The notes under the pieces were generated by a model. The model had not been told where the DNA came from and made no database searches. It worked only from the letters and a program-made list of their open reading frames with translations. This document shows, piece by piece, positions 15,629 to 23,229 of a DNA stretch of 36,267 nt (position 1 is its first letter; each line of letters starts with the position of its first letter). The DNA is from Rhodospirillales bacterium (GTDB lineage: Bacteria; Pseudomonadota; Alphaproteobacteria; Reyranellales; Reyranellaceae), in contig CANIEC010000029.1 of the NCBI GenBank assembly GCA_947466085.1, forward strand, positions 1 to 36,267, given 5' to 3'. A program made the translations under genes and the position numbers.

Positions 15629-18600
15629 TCAGTGGAAGTCCCGGCTCTGGATGCGGATCCTGGGGCGTTCGAGGACGATGCGGCTTCGGTCGTATTTCGG
15701 CTGGCCGGCCGGCTTTTCGGGAATACTCCGGCTCGAACGATGGCGCGTGGCGTTGGCCTCCGCGACCTTCACCCGACGGTCCCCCGGATCGCTGCGGACC
15801 TCGTCGCCACGACCGTTGGTCAGATGGAACAAGTCGAGTTCGGAGATGGAGTCCAGTTCGGCCGAGAGATCCCACAGCTCATCCGCGACCAGATGGATCA
15901 CCTTGTATTCATCCTCGCCCTGGCACTGGATGCGCCCGCGCACGCCCATCAGCCGGGCCCCCATGACGATGCGGCGATGGGCGTCGAACACCTTGGGCCA
16001 GACCACGAGGTTGGCGATGCCGAACTCATCTTCGAGCGTGACGAACACCACGCCCGAAGCCGTGCCCGGTCGCTGGCGCACCAGGACGAGACCCGCCAGA
16101 GTCAGGAGCTGGCCATTCTTCGACGTCTTCAGCGCGTCGGTGCTGGACATGCCGCGCTGCGCGAGAGTTGCCCGCAGCAGCTCCATCGGGTGCGACCGCA
16201 GCGACATCGAGAAGCTGCTGTAATCGTCGACCACCTGTTCGCCGAGCGTCAGTGCGGGAAGGGCGACGGCGGGCTCGAAGTCGCACGCTCCCGACTCCGT
16301 ATCGAGCAACGGCAGTTGCCCATCGGAGAAGCCACGCACCGCCCACAATACGTCGCGCCGCGTGAGGCCGAGGGACGCGAAGGCATCGGCACGGGCCAGC
16401 GCCACGATCTGCTTCTTGCTGAGGCCACTGCGCCGCCACAGGTCGGAGGGATCGCGATAGGGCCTGTCGCCACGGCGCGCGACCATCTGCCTGGCCGCGT
16501 CCTCGGAAAGCCCGGTGACCTGGCGCAGGCCAAGACGCAGCGCGCAGCGGTTGTTCCGTCCCGGCTCCAGGGTGCAATCCCAGTCGCTGTCGTTGATATC
16601 GGGCGGTCGTACGTTGACGCCATGCTCCTTTGCGTCGCGCACGAGCTGGGCCGGCGCGTAAAATCCCATCGGCTGGGCGTTGAGCAGGGCCGCGGCAAAG
16701 ACTTCAGGGTAGTAGTGCTTCACGTAGGACGAGGCGTAGACCAGGATCGCGAAGCTCGCGGCATGGCTCTCGGGGAAGCCATACTCGCCGAAACCTTCGA
16801 TCTGCCTGAAGCAGCGTTCGGCGAAGTCACGGTCATACTTCTTCCCCAGCATGCCCTCGATGAAGGGAGTCTTGAACTTGTGGATGGTGCCGTTGTGGCG
16901 GAACGTTGCCATGGCGCGGCGCAGCTCGTCGGCTTTCTCAGGCGAGAATCCCGCACCGACGATGGCGATCTGCATCGCCTGTTCCTGGAACAGGGGAACA
17001 CCCAGCGTTCTCTCGAGGACCGACTTGAGTTCGTCCCTCGGATAAACGACGGCGCGGGGATTGGCGCGGTTCTTCAGGTAAGGATGCACCATGCCGCCCT
17101 GGATGGGCCCCGGCCGCACGATCGCCACCTGGACGACGAGATCATAATACTCCCTGGGCTGCAGCCGCGGCAGCATCGACATCTGCGCCCGGCTCTCGAC
17201 CTGGAAGACGCCGACCGAGTCGGCGCGGCACAGCATCTCATAGACGTTCTCGTCGGTCGGTCGCATGGCGAGCGACAGCTTCTCTCCGAAATGCTTCTCG
17301 ATCAGGGCAAAGCTCTTGCGCAGCGCCGTCAGCATGCCGAGCGCCAGCACGTCGACCTTGTAGATACCCAGCACGTCGAGATCGTCCTTGTCCCACTCGA
17401 CGACGGTGCGCTTCTCCATCGCCGCGTTCTGGATCGGCATCAGCTCGTCGAGGCGGCCCTCGGTCAGCACGAAGCCGCCGACATGCTGTGAGAGGTGACG
17501 CGGGAAGCCGCACAGCGCTGACGACAGTTCGAGCGCCAGCGTGATGCGCGGGTCCATCGGGTCGAGACCCGCTTCCCGCACATGGTCGGCCTTCACGCCG
17601 CTTGACCCCATGCCCCACACCGTGTCGGCCATCACGCCCACCGTGTCGGGCGACAGGCCCAGGACCTTGCCGACCTCGCGGATGGCGCTGCGGCTCCTGA
17701 AGGAGATCACCGTGGCCGCCAGGGCGGCGCGGTTGCGGCCCTTCGTTTCGTAAATCCACTGAATGATCTGTTCGCGCCTCTCATGCTCGAAGTCGACGTC
17801 GATATCGGGCGGCTCATTGCGTGAGTTGGACAGAAAGCGCTCGAACAGCACTTCCGTCTCGTTGGGATTCACCGAGGTGATGCCCAGGCAATAGCAGACG
17901 GCGGAATTGGCCGCAGAGCCGCGGCCCTGGCAAAGGATGCCGCGATCACGCGCCTCCCTTACGATCTCGTACACCGTCAGGAAGTAAGGCGCGATTTCCT
18001 TGTGGCCGATGAGCGCGAACTCGCGGTGGATCGTGCTGGCCACCTTGTCCGGAACGCCTTCCGGATATCGCCATTTCGCCCCCTCCCAGGTCAGGCGGAT
18101 GAGCTTGTCCATGGGGGTCTCGCCGCCCTCGTAGACGATCGGATACTGGTAGGTGAGTTGTCGAAGCGAGAAGCCGCAGCGCTTCACGATCTCCTGGATA
18201 TGCGCGATGGCATGGGGATGGCGGCGAAACAGGCGCGCCATCTCTGCGGGATCCTTGAGGTGGCGTTCGGCGCTGACGAAGCGGCGGAAGCCAAGCTCCT
18301 CGACGGTGCAGCCCAGGCGGATCGCCGTCACGACATCCTGCAACGCCCGTCGCTCGGGGACATGATAGTGCACGTCGTTGGTGGCGACGAACTTCACCCC
18401 CATCTCGGTGGCGAGATCGTCGAGCCGGGCCAGGCGCCGCGCATCGTCGCCCCGGAACAGCATCGTGCCCGCGAGGTAGCAGCGGTCGCCGAACAGTCCG
18501 GCCAGGGCACGCAGCCTGTCGCGGAAGGCCGGGTCTCCGGGATTGCGAGGCGGCAGTACGATGGCCAGCAAGCCCTCGGCATGCGCGGCGAGATCGTCGA

Positions 18601-18949
18601 AGCCGATGTCGCACTGGCCTTTCTCGGTGCGCCGGTTGCCCAGGGTCAGCAGGCGGGACAGGCGCTTGTAGGCGTCGAGGTCGGTCGGATAGGCGAGCAG
18701 CGAACAGCCGTCGCGGGTTTCGAGGCGGCTGCCGGCCAGCAGCCTGATCCTGTCTTTCCCGGGATCCTTCGGATGCTTCTCGTCGCGCGAGGCGGCGAAG
18801 GCACGCACGACGCCGGCCAGCGTGTTGCGGTCGGTGATGCCGATGGCGGTATGGCCGAGTTCGATCGCCCGTTCGACAAGTTCCTGCGGATGCGAGCCGC
18901 TTCGCAGGAAGCTGTAGTTGGTCGTGACCTGGAGCTCGGCGTAGTCCAT
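15629..18949 (-). CDS. dnaE2: Error-prone DNA polymerase DnaE2 (ImuC)
   Basis: A 1106-residue C-family polymerase. It has an N-terminal PHP domain (about 1-200, 'MDYAELQVTTNYSFLRSGSHPQELV'), the palm 'CQGRGSAANSAVCYCLGIT' and the catalytic aspartates in 'PPDIDVDFEHERREQ' near residues 380-390. The fingers include 'GLFQ/VFQVESRAQMSMLPRL' and 'RPGPIQGGMVHPYL', and a C-terminal OB region precedes the typical DnaE2 end 'SRDFH'. It does translesion synthesis with ImuA and ImuB during the SOS response. ATG at 18949 gives the family N-terminus and lies 4 bp after the vapC stop, so translation probably depends on the upstream genes. No proofreading or tau-binding extension is seen, as expected. Confidence 0.96.
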   Translation of the reverse strand: MDYAELQVTTNYSFLRSGSHPQELVERAIELGHTAIGITDRNTLAGVVRAFAASRDEKHPKDPGKDRIRLLAGSRLETRDGCSLLAYPTDLDAYKRLSRLLTLGNRRTEKGQCDIGFDDLAAHAEGLLAIVLPPRNPGDPAFRDRLRALAGLFGDRCYLAGTMLFRGDDARRLARLDDLATEMGVKFVATNDVHYHVPERRALQDVVTAIRLGCTVEELGFRRFVSAERHLKDPAEMARLFRRHPHAIAHIQEIVKRCGFSLRQLTYQYPIVYEGGETPMDKLIRLTWEGAKWRYPEGVPDKVASTIHREFALIGHKEIAPYFLTVYEIVREARDRGILCQGRGSAANSAVCYCLGITSVNPNETEVLFERFLSNSRNEPPDIDVDFEHERREQIIQWIYETKGRNRAALAATVISFRSRSAIREVGKVLGLSPDTVGVMADTVWGMGSSGVKADHVREAGLDPMDPRITLALELSSALCGFPRHLSQHVGGFVLTEGRLDELMPIQNAAMEKRTVVEWDKDDLDVLGIYKVDVLALGMLTALRKSFALIEKHFGEKLSLAMRPTDENVYEMLCRADSVGVFQVESRAQMSMLPRLQPREYYDLVVQVAIVRPGPIQGGMVHPYLKNRANPRAVVYPRDELKSVLERTLGVPLFQEQAMQIAIVGAGFSPEKADELRRAMATFRHNGTIHKFKTPFIEGMLGKKYDRDFAERCFRQIEGFGEYGFPESHAASFAILVYASSYVKHYYPEVFAAALLNAQPMGFYAPAQLVRDAKEHGVNVRPPDINDSDWDCTLEPGRNNRCALRLGLRQVTGLSEDAARQMVARRGDRPYRDPSDLWRRSGLSKKQIVALARADAFASLGLTRRDVLWAVRGFSDGQLPLLDTESGACDFEPAVALPALTLGEQVVDDYSSFSMSLRSHPMELLRATLAQRGMSSTDALKTSKNGQLLTLAGLVLVRQRPGTASGVVFVTLEDEFGIANLVVWPKVFDAHRRIVMGARLMGVRGRIQCQGEDEYKVIHLVADELWDLSAELDSISELDLFHLTNGRGDEVRSDPGDRRVKVAEANATRHRSSRSIPEKPAGQPKYDRSRIVLERPRIRIQSRDFH

Positions 18950-18953
18950 GGCA

Positions 18954-19394
18954 TCAGGGATCGACGAGTTCGTCTGCTCGGGCGAGCGGGACACCCCGCA
19001 CCGCAATGCCTTCGCTCTTCAGCGTCTGCAGGAATTCGTCGTCGGCGCTGACCAGCGGCGCCTGGGCGGCCTCGGCGCAGGCGGCGTAGAAGCACTCGTG
19101 CACCGGCCGGCCGCATTGCAGGGCGATGGCCAGCGCGCGGTTGCGCAGTTGCGGCGATTCGACGAAGGCCGAGATGAACGACGGCAGCGCGATGTTGCGC
19201 ACGATGGGTTCGGCCTGCTCGGCCGTGATCTCGCCGCGTGTCGTCTTCTGCCAGGCCAGTTCGGCGACGCCCGCGATCAGGATATCGGGCGCGATCACCT
19301 CGTGGCGGTTGGCAAGCAATGAGCGCGCCTGCGGCCGCAAGGGCTCCTCGACGAACCATTTGATGGCGACGCCGGGATCGACGACGACGATCAC
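18954..19394 (-). CDS. vapC: PIN-domain ribonuclease toxin, VapC type
   Basis: A 146-residue PIN protein. Expected acidic residues: Asp near residue 6 ('IVVVDPGVAIKWF'), Glu in 'AGVAELAWQ' near 44, and Asp in 'LVSADDEFLQTL' near 118. The third site, usually Asp before 'xxYxAlA', is Glu here ('HECFYAACAEA'). VapC proteins are Mg-dependent RNases, often cutting tRNA or rRNA. The start is GTG at 19394, overlapping the antitoxin stop as GTGA. The stop is 4 bp before dnaE2, so this toxin gene sits inside the SOS mutasome operon. No alternative function is suggested by the sequence. Confidence 0.88.
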   Translation of the reverse strand: MIVVVDPGVAIKWFVEEPLRPQARSLLANRHEVIAPDILIAGVAELAWQKTTRGEITAEQAEPIVRNIALPSFISAFVESPQLRNRALAIALQCGRPVHECFYAACAEAAQAPLVSADDEFLQTLKSEGIAVRGVPLARADELVDP

Positions 19395-19633
19395 GTGCCA
19401 CCCCCCATCTGCGCGACGGATCGCGGGGTCATGGCGGCGATACGGTCGGCCTCTTCCAGCGGATCGATCACCAGCGGCTGGCCCGACGCGTAGGTCAGCA
19501 GGTCGCGCAGGTCGGCTTCGAGCGAGCGGCCCCTGGCACGCGCATGAATCTTCAGGCGTTCGATGATCGCGACATCGAGGCCGCGGATGGTGAGCGTGGT
19601 GCCCCGTTTGGTCGTTGCCGTTGCCGTCTCCAT
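19391..19633 (-). CDS. vapB: Antitoxin, FitA/VapB-like ribbon-helix-helix protein
   Basis: An 80-residue protein. 'GTTLTIRGLDVAIIERLKIHARARGRSLEADLRDLL' is the ribbon-helix-helix of the FitA/StbC-type antitoxins that pair with PIN toxins, followed by a flexible acidic tail ending 'RSVAQMGGGT'. ATG at 19633 follows AGGGGAGAG and lies 13 bp after the imuB stop. There is no space for a separate promoter unless it is inside imuB. Overlaps vapC by 4 bp, the usual antitoxin-first arrangement. Confidence 0.87.
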   Translation of the reverse strand: METATATTKRGTTLTIRGLDVAIIERLKIHARARGRSLEADLRDLLTYASGQPLVIDPLEEADRIAAMTPRSVAQMGGGT

Positions 19634-19646
19634 TTCACTCTCCCCT

Positions 19647-21296
19647 TCAGGCGCAGAAACCGTGGAGGAACCAGCGGGCGGTCGGCTGACCGTTGGCGGC
19701 GAGCTGGTAAGGCCCGTCGCGAAACAGCCAGAAGCGGCCGCCGTCATCGTCCTCGACGCGGTAGTAATCGCGCACCGGCGGCAGGGTGCCGGCCGGCGGA
19801 TGAGTGCCGTCGGACCGTGGTCGCCACCATTCATTGGCGATCCGTTCCGGGCCGTCGGCGCGCACGATGCGATGGGCATGCCGTCTCCAGTGGAAGACCG
19901 AGGGCGGATCGTCGGGTACGAAGGCGGTGACCTCGACGGGCTCGGGCCGCTGCAGCAGGCGCGTCGGCCGTGCGCCCTTGAGGCTGGCGACGCGGCGCCA
20001 GGCGCCCGCCGCTGCGGGCTTCGATGAAACGGCCGCAGCGACCTGCACGCGTTCGGGCAGATGGCTGTCGCGCGACAGCAGCCGCACGACATTTTCCGCA
20101 CCCAGCCGCAGCGCCAGCCGGTCGGCGAGATCGATCGTGCCGTCGACACCGGAGGCGATGCCGGGCGCGTTCTGGTCGGGCAGCGCATCCTGTGTGCCGC
20201 TCCACGCCTCGACTTCGGGGGCGGCCAGGATCATCAGCTCGACGCCGAAGCCGGGATCGAGCTCGCCCAGCCTCTCCTCGAAGAGTTTCATCAGCTTCGG
20301 GTTGTCGCGGTTAGGCCGGCTGGTGCCGATCGAGGTGCGGTCGACCGATCCGTCGACGCGATAGAGCGCGATCTCGAGCTGGCGCGCGCCGACGCCTGCC
20401 TGCTCGAACTGGCGGCACAGCGCGGCCAGCAGGCGGCTGGTCGCGGCGGCGATGTCCTCGGCCCGGCCGATCGGCTCGGCGAAGGCGAGGCGCGTGCGGA
20501 AGGCAGGCGGGATACGGCGCGGTTCGATCGGCTCGGCGAGCGTACCCAGCGCCTGGTCGAGGCGATTGAGCGGCTGGTCGCCGAAGCGGCGGACGAGCGG
20601 CGCGCGCGGCATGGGATAGAGATCGCCGATGCGCCGCAGGCCGAGCTTCAGGAAGGTCTCGAGGATCGGCGGGTCGAGCCGCAGCCCTTCGACCGGCAAC
20701 GAGCCGAGCGCATCGCGTTGGCCGCGCGACGGGCAGAAGAGATCGGCCTGGCGCTCGGCGAAGCGCGCCAGTGCCCAGGCGGCACCCGCCGTGTCGGCCA
20801 TCGCGGCGCGACAGGAAAGGTCGCGGCGGGCCAGGCGCGTGACCAGGTCGGCCAGTAGTGCACGTTCGCCGGCCTCGCCCTCGCCGAAGAGATGCGTGCA
20901 GCCCGTCACGTCGAGCAGCAGGCCGGCATCGCCGCCGAAGCCGCCGGCGCTGCAGGTCCGTTCGATGTCATCGGCAAGGGCCCCGCCCATCGGGTCGATC
21001 GCCACCCAGGGCGTGTAGCGATCGCACCAGCCCGCGATCGCCTCGATCAGGCGAAGGTCGGCCTGTGGCTCGCCCGCGACCGTGATGATGTCGGGCAGCA
21101 GGGCGCGCGCATCGGCCAGCCGCATGCGCGGACGCAGGCCGGCGGCCCGGGCATGCGGATTGACGGCGGCGAGGCGCGGGCAGCCGTCGTGCCAGACGAC
21201 GGCGGCGGCGGCCCTATCCGACCAGTCTTTCTTCGAAGTGCGACCCAGGCGATCCGTGGAGAGCTTGGGGAACCACAGCGAGACAATGCGTTTCAT
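19647..21296 (-). CDS. imuB: ImuB, inactive Y-family polymerase-like adaptor of the mutasome
   Basis: A 549-residue protein beginning 'MKRIVSLWFPKLSTDRLGR', the ImuB signature N-terminus. It continues with Y-family palm-like segments ('VNPHARAAGLRPRMRLADARALLP', 'GLLLDVTGCTHLFGEGEAG') and ends in the ImuB-type C-terminus 'FWLFRDGPYQLAANGQPTARWFLHGFCA'. In characterised systems ImuB lacks polymerase activity, binds the beta clamp and recruits DnaE2. ATG at 21296 lies 83 bp inside the imuA reading frame. The imuB frame could run further upstream but without family similarity. The stop precedes vapB by 13 bp. Confidence 0.94.
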   Translation of the reverse strand: MKRIVSLWFPKLSTDRLGRTSKKDWSDRAAAAVVWHDGCPRLAAVNPHARAAGLRPRMRLADARALLPDIITVAGEPQADLRLIEAIAGWCDRYTPWVAIDPMGGALADDIERTCSAGGFGGDAGLLLDVTGCTHLFGEGEAGERALLADLVTRLARRDLSCRAAMADTAGAAWALARFAERQADLFCPSRGQRDALGSLPVEGLRLDPPILETFLKLGLRRIGDLYPMPRAPLVRRFGDQPLNRLDQALGTLAEPIEPRRIPPAFRTRLAFAEPIGRAEDIAAATSRLLAALCRQFEQAGVGARQLEIALYRVDGSVDRTSIGTSRPNRDNPKLMKLFEERLGELDPGFGVELMILAAPEVEAWSGTQDALPDQNAPGIASGVDGTIDLADRLALRLGAENVVRLLSRDSHLPERVQVAAAVSSKPAAAGAWRRVASLKGARPTRLLQRPEPVEVTAFVPDDPPSVFHWRRHAHRIVRADGPERIANEWWRPRSDGTHPPAGTLPPVRDYYRVEDDDGGRFWLFRDGPYQLAANGQPTARWFLHGFCA

Positions 21297-22053
21297 CGTT
21301 CCACTCCAGGAGCCAGGACGGTGTTTCGGCGGCGGACGGCGTGCCGAAGCGGTTGCGCCGAAGTTCGAGGCGCCAGCGCGCGGCGCCGACATCCTTGAGC
21401 CCCGGTGTCGAGCAAGAGGGCGCGGAGGCGATCCGCCACCGCGTCGCGCATACGCTTTGCGGCGGCGCGGGCTGGGCGCGCAGCAGCAGGGCGGGCACGC
21501 CGTTCTTCTCGGCGGCGAGCGACAGGCGGCGGCCGGCCGTGGGATCGGCGGCCCGCGTCTCGCCCAGCACGGCGGCGATGCCGGGGCAGCGCAGCCCTTC
21601 CTCCATCGCCCAGAAGAGATCATCGTCGCGATGGGCCGTGACCATCAGCAGGCGCGCCGGATCGAACCAGGAGGAGAGCGCGGGCGCATAGGGCGGCGCA
21701 TCGAAGCGGCCGGTCGGGCGGCGACACCACAGGATCGTGCCCGGTCCGAAGCGTCCGAGCAGATGGGCGGCGAAGCCGAGTGCGGCACCGTCATGGGGCG
21801 CCACGCGGCCGGAGGGACAGGGCCCGGCCTCGATCTCGTGCAGGGCGCCCGTCAGCAACCCGCCATCGGGCAGCAGGGCGTCGATGGCCGCAATCCCAAG
21901 GGGAACCGCGGCCGCTTTGCCGCTTCTCTGGACACTGTTTGCCCTCTCCAGACGCCTTACTTTTTCCCGCAAGGCAGTGGGGACCGAAGTCGCCGGATCG
22001 TTGGCAGCCCTTCGATCAGGGGGAGCAAAGGCACTCGGGGAAATGACCGGCAT
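21214..22053 (-). CDS. imuA: ImuA, RecA-like mutasome protein
   Basis: A 279-residue protein with 'PLGIAAIDALLPDGGLLTGALHEIEA' near residues 50-75 and 'ALGFAAHLLGRFGPGTILWCRRPTGRFDAPPYAP', the pattern of ImuA/ImuA' proteins related to RecA and SulA. ATG at 22053 follows GAGGGGG. It is the first gene of a five-gene leftward operon and has a LexA box 41 bp upstream. Its last ~28 codons overlap imuB in another frame, ending 'PQALHGSPGSHFEERLVG'. If that overlap is an artefact, a frameshift near 21290 should be suspected. Confidence 0.9.
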   Translation of the reverse strand: MPVISPSAFAPPDRRAANDPATSVPTALREKVRRLERANSVQRSGKAAAVPLGIAAIDALLPDGGLLTGALHEIEAGPCPSGRVAPHDGAALGFAAHLLGRFGPGTILWCRRPTGRFDAPPYAPALSSWFDPARLLMVTAHRDDDLFWAMEEGLRCPGIAAVLGETRAADPTAGRRLSLAAEKNGVPALLLRAQPAPPQSVCATRWRIASAPSCSTPGLKDVGAARWRLELRRNRFGTPSAAETPSWLLEWNDETHCLAVVPQALHGSPGSHFEERLVG

Positions 22054-22093
22054 CGCCCCCTCGTCGGTCTGGTGGATGGGCTGTGGGTTAAAT

Positions 22094-22108
22094 GTTCGTG
22101 TTTTGTTC
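22094..22108 (-). promoter_or_regulatory. LexA box upstream of imuA
   Basis: GTTC-N7-GTTC occurs exactly (GTTC at 22094-22097 and at 22105-22108), equivalent to GAAC-N7-GAAC on the imuA strand. This is the established alphaproteobacterial SOS box. It lies 41-55 bp upstream of the imuA ATG, overlapping where a promoter should be. It predicts DNA-damage induction of imuA, imuB, vapB, vapC and dnaE2. Confidence 0.88.
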
Positions 22109-22125
22109 TAGTTACTTCACAATCG

Positions 22126-22142
22126 TGAGTCAACGGGACTCA
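22126..22142. promoter_or_regulatory. Short inverted repeat in the imuA / MBL-fold intergenic region
   Basis: TGAGTC-AACGG-GACTCA is a perfect 6-bp inverted repeat with a 5-base centre. It lies 57-73 bp upstream of the rightward MBL-fold gene and next to the LexA box. It may be an operator or a leader hairpin for that gene; no protein can be assigned. Confidence 0.3.
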
Positions 22143-22198
22143 GAGCTGGCATATCGAGTGCATCCGGGGAGAAGCTGCCGTCCTGTCCCGGAGGCTCC

Positions 22199-23041
22199 AT
22201 GACTCTTCGTCTGTCCCTCTTCGCCCTGTGCGCCACCGCCTTCGCCTTGCTGGCGGGACCGGCGCTGGCACGCTGTTCCAAGAACCTGGTCGAGCTCGGT
22301 CCTACCCTGCAGGGGCGGGGCGTGCAGATGGCTTCGCTCGACGGCGCACAGATGGCGGCGGACACCGCGAGCCGCGCCGTCATCACCTTCCTCGGCCATG
22401 CCAGCTTCGAGATCGACACGCCGCAGGGCGTGCGCGCCATCACCGACTACAACGGGCTGAACGGCTTCGGCCGCAAGCCCGACATCGTGACGATGAACAA
22501 CGCGCACTCCACGCACTACACCGACACGCCCGAGGACGGGATCACCTACGTGCTGCGCGGCTGGCCGAGCGAGGCCGGCGAGACAGAGGCGCGCCACGAC
22601 ATCTCGCTCAAGGACCTCAAGGTGACGAACTTGCCGACCAATGCGCGCGACTGGGGCGGCGGCTCGGCGCGCATCAATGGCAACTCGATCTTCACCTTCA
22701 CCATCGGCGATCTCTGCATCGCCCATCTCGGCCACCTGCATCACCGGCTGACAAAGGACCATCTCGACGAGCTGGGCCGCATCGACGTGCTGATGGTGCC
22801 GATCGACGGCGCCTACACGGTCGGCCTGCCGGTGATGGTCGAGGTCGTCCGCCAGATCCAGCCGCGCATCGTGCTGCCGATGCACTATTGGGGACGCGGC
22901 CAGGTCGCGCGCTTCGAGGAGCTGATGGCGGACCAGGACGCGGTGTTCATCTGGCCCGACCGCCGCACCATCGAGGTCGCGCACGACAAGCTACCCGAGA
23001 AGCTCACCGTCTATGTCGTCGGCGGCAATGGCGGCGACTGA
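22199..23041 (+). CDS. Exported metallo-beta-lactamase-fold hydrolase-like protein
   Basis: A 280-residue protein with a signal peptide (MTLRLSLFALCATAFALLAG, cleavage near ALA at about 24). The mature part has an UlaG-like MBL fold: 'AVITFLGHASFEIDTPQGVRAITDYNG', 'CIAHLGHLHHRLTKDHLDELGRIDVLMVPIDGAYTV' and 'IVLPMHYWGRGQ'. The usual HxHxDH motif is replaced by 'NNAHSTHYTD', which keeps two histidines but not the first His or the Asp. Ribosome site GGAGG precedes ATG 22199. Substrate unknown; periplasmic by its signal. The kinase-like remnant starts 14 bp before its stop. Confidence 0.82.
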   Translation: MTLRLSLFALCATAFALLAGPALARCSKNLVELGPTLQGRGVQMASLDGAQMAADTASRAVITFLGHASFEIDTPQGVRAITDYNGLNGFGRKPDIVTMNNAHSTHYTDTPEDGITYVLRGWPSEAGETEARHDISLKDLKVTNLPTNARDWGGGSARINGNSIFTFTIGDLCIAHLGHLHHRLTKDHLDELGRIDVLMVPIDGAYTVGLPVMVEVVRQIQPRIVLPMHYWGRGQVARFEELMADQDAVFIWPDRRTIEVAHDKLPEKLTVYVVGGNGGD

Positions 23042-23225
23042 TCCTGTCGATGCCGCGAGCTGGCTGGAACACTGGACTCTCGAAGCCGATGGCGAGCCGC
23101 TGAAGACCCATAGCAGCCTGCTCTTGCCGGTGCGGCGCAACGGTGAGCCGGCCATGCTCAAGATCGCGCATGAACCGGAGGATCGCCGCGGCAGCCAACT
23201 CGCGTCGGCTGCGCTGGGATGCTGA
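23028..23225 (+). pseudogene. Truncated aminoglycoside/hydroxyurea phosphotransferase (APH(6)-like), N-terminal remnant
   Basis: The 65-residue reading frame contains 'WLEHWTLEADGEPLKTHSSLLLPVRRNGEPAMLKIAHEPEDRRGSQL', which strongly resembles the N-lobe start of the streptomycin 6-kinase/hydroxyurea kinase family ('THSS.LLPVRRdG.PAMLKva...eE.rG..l'). Full-length members have about 250-300 residues with a Brenner-type catalytic motif; here a stop at 23223-23225 ends the frame and the convergent GntR gene occupies the next bases, so the catalytic lobe is missing. The ATG at 23028 overlaps the upstream stop by 14 bp, which suggests a former operon. Probably a deletion relic. Confidence 0.72.
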
Positions 23226-23229
23226 TCCG

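Noticed and set aside
15554..17491. Plus-strand frame of about 645 codons opposite dnaE2
   Set aside because: Antisense to the C-terminal half of dnaE2, with no start signal and no domain.
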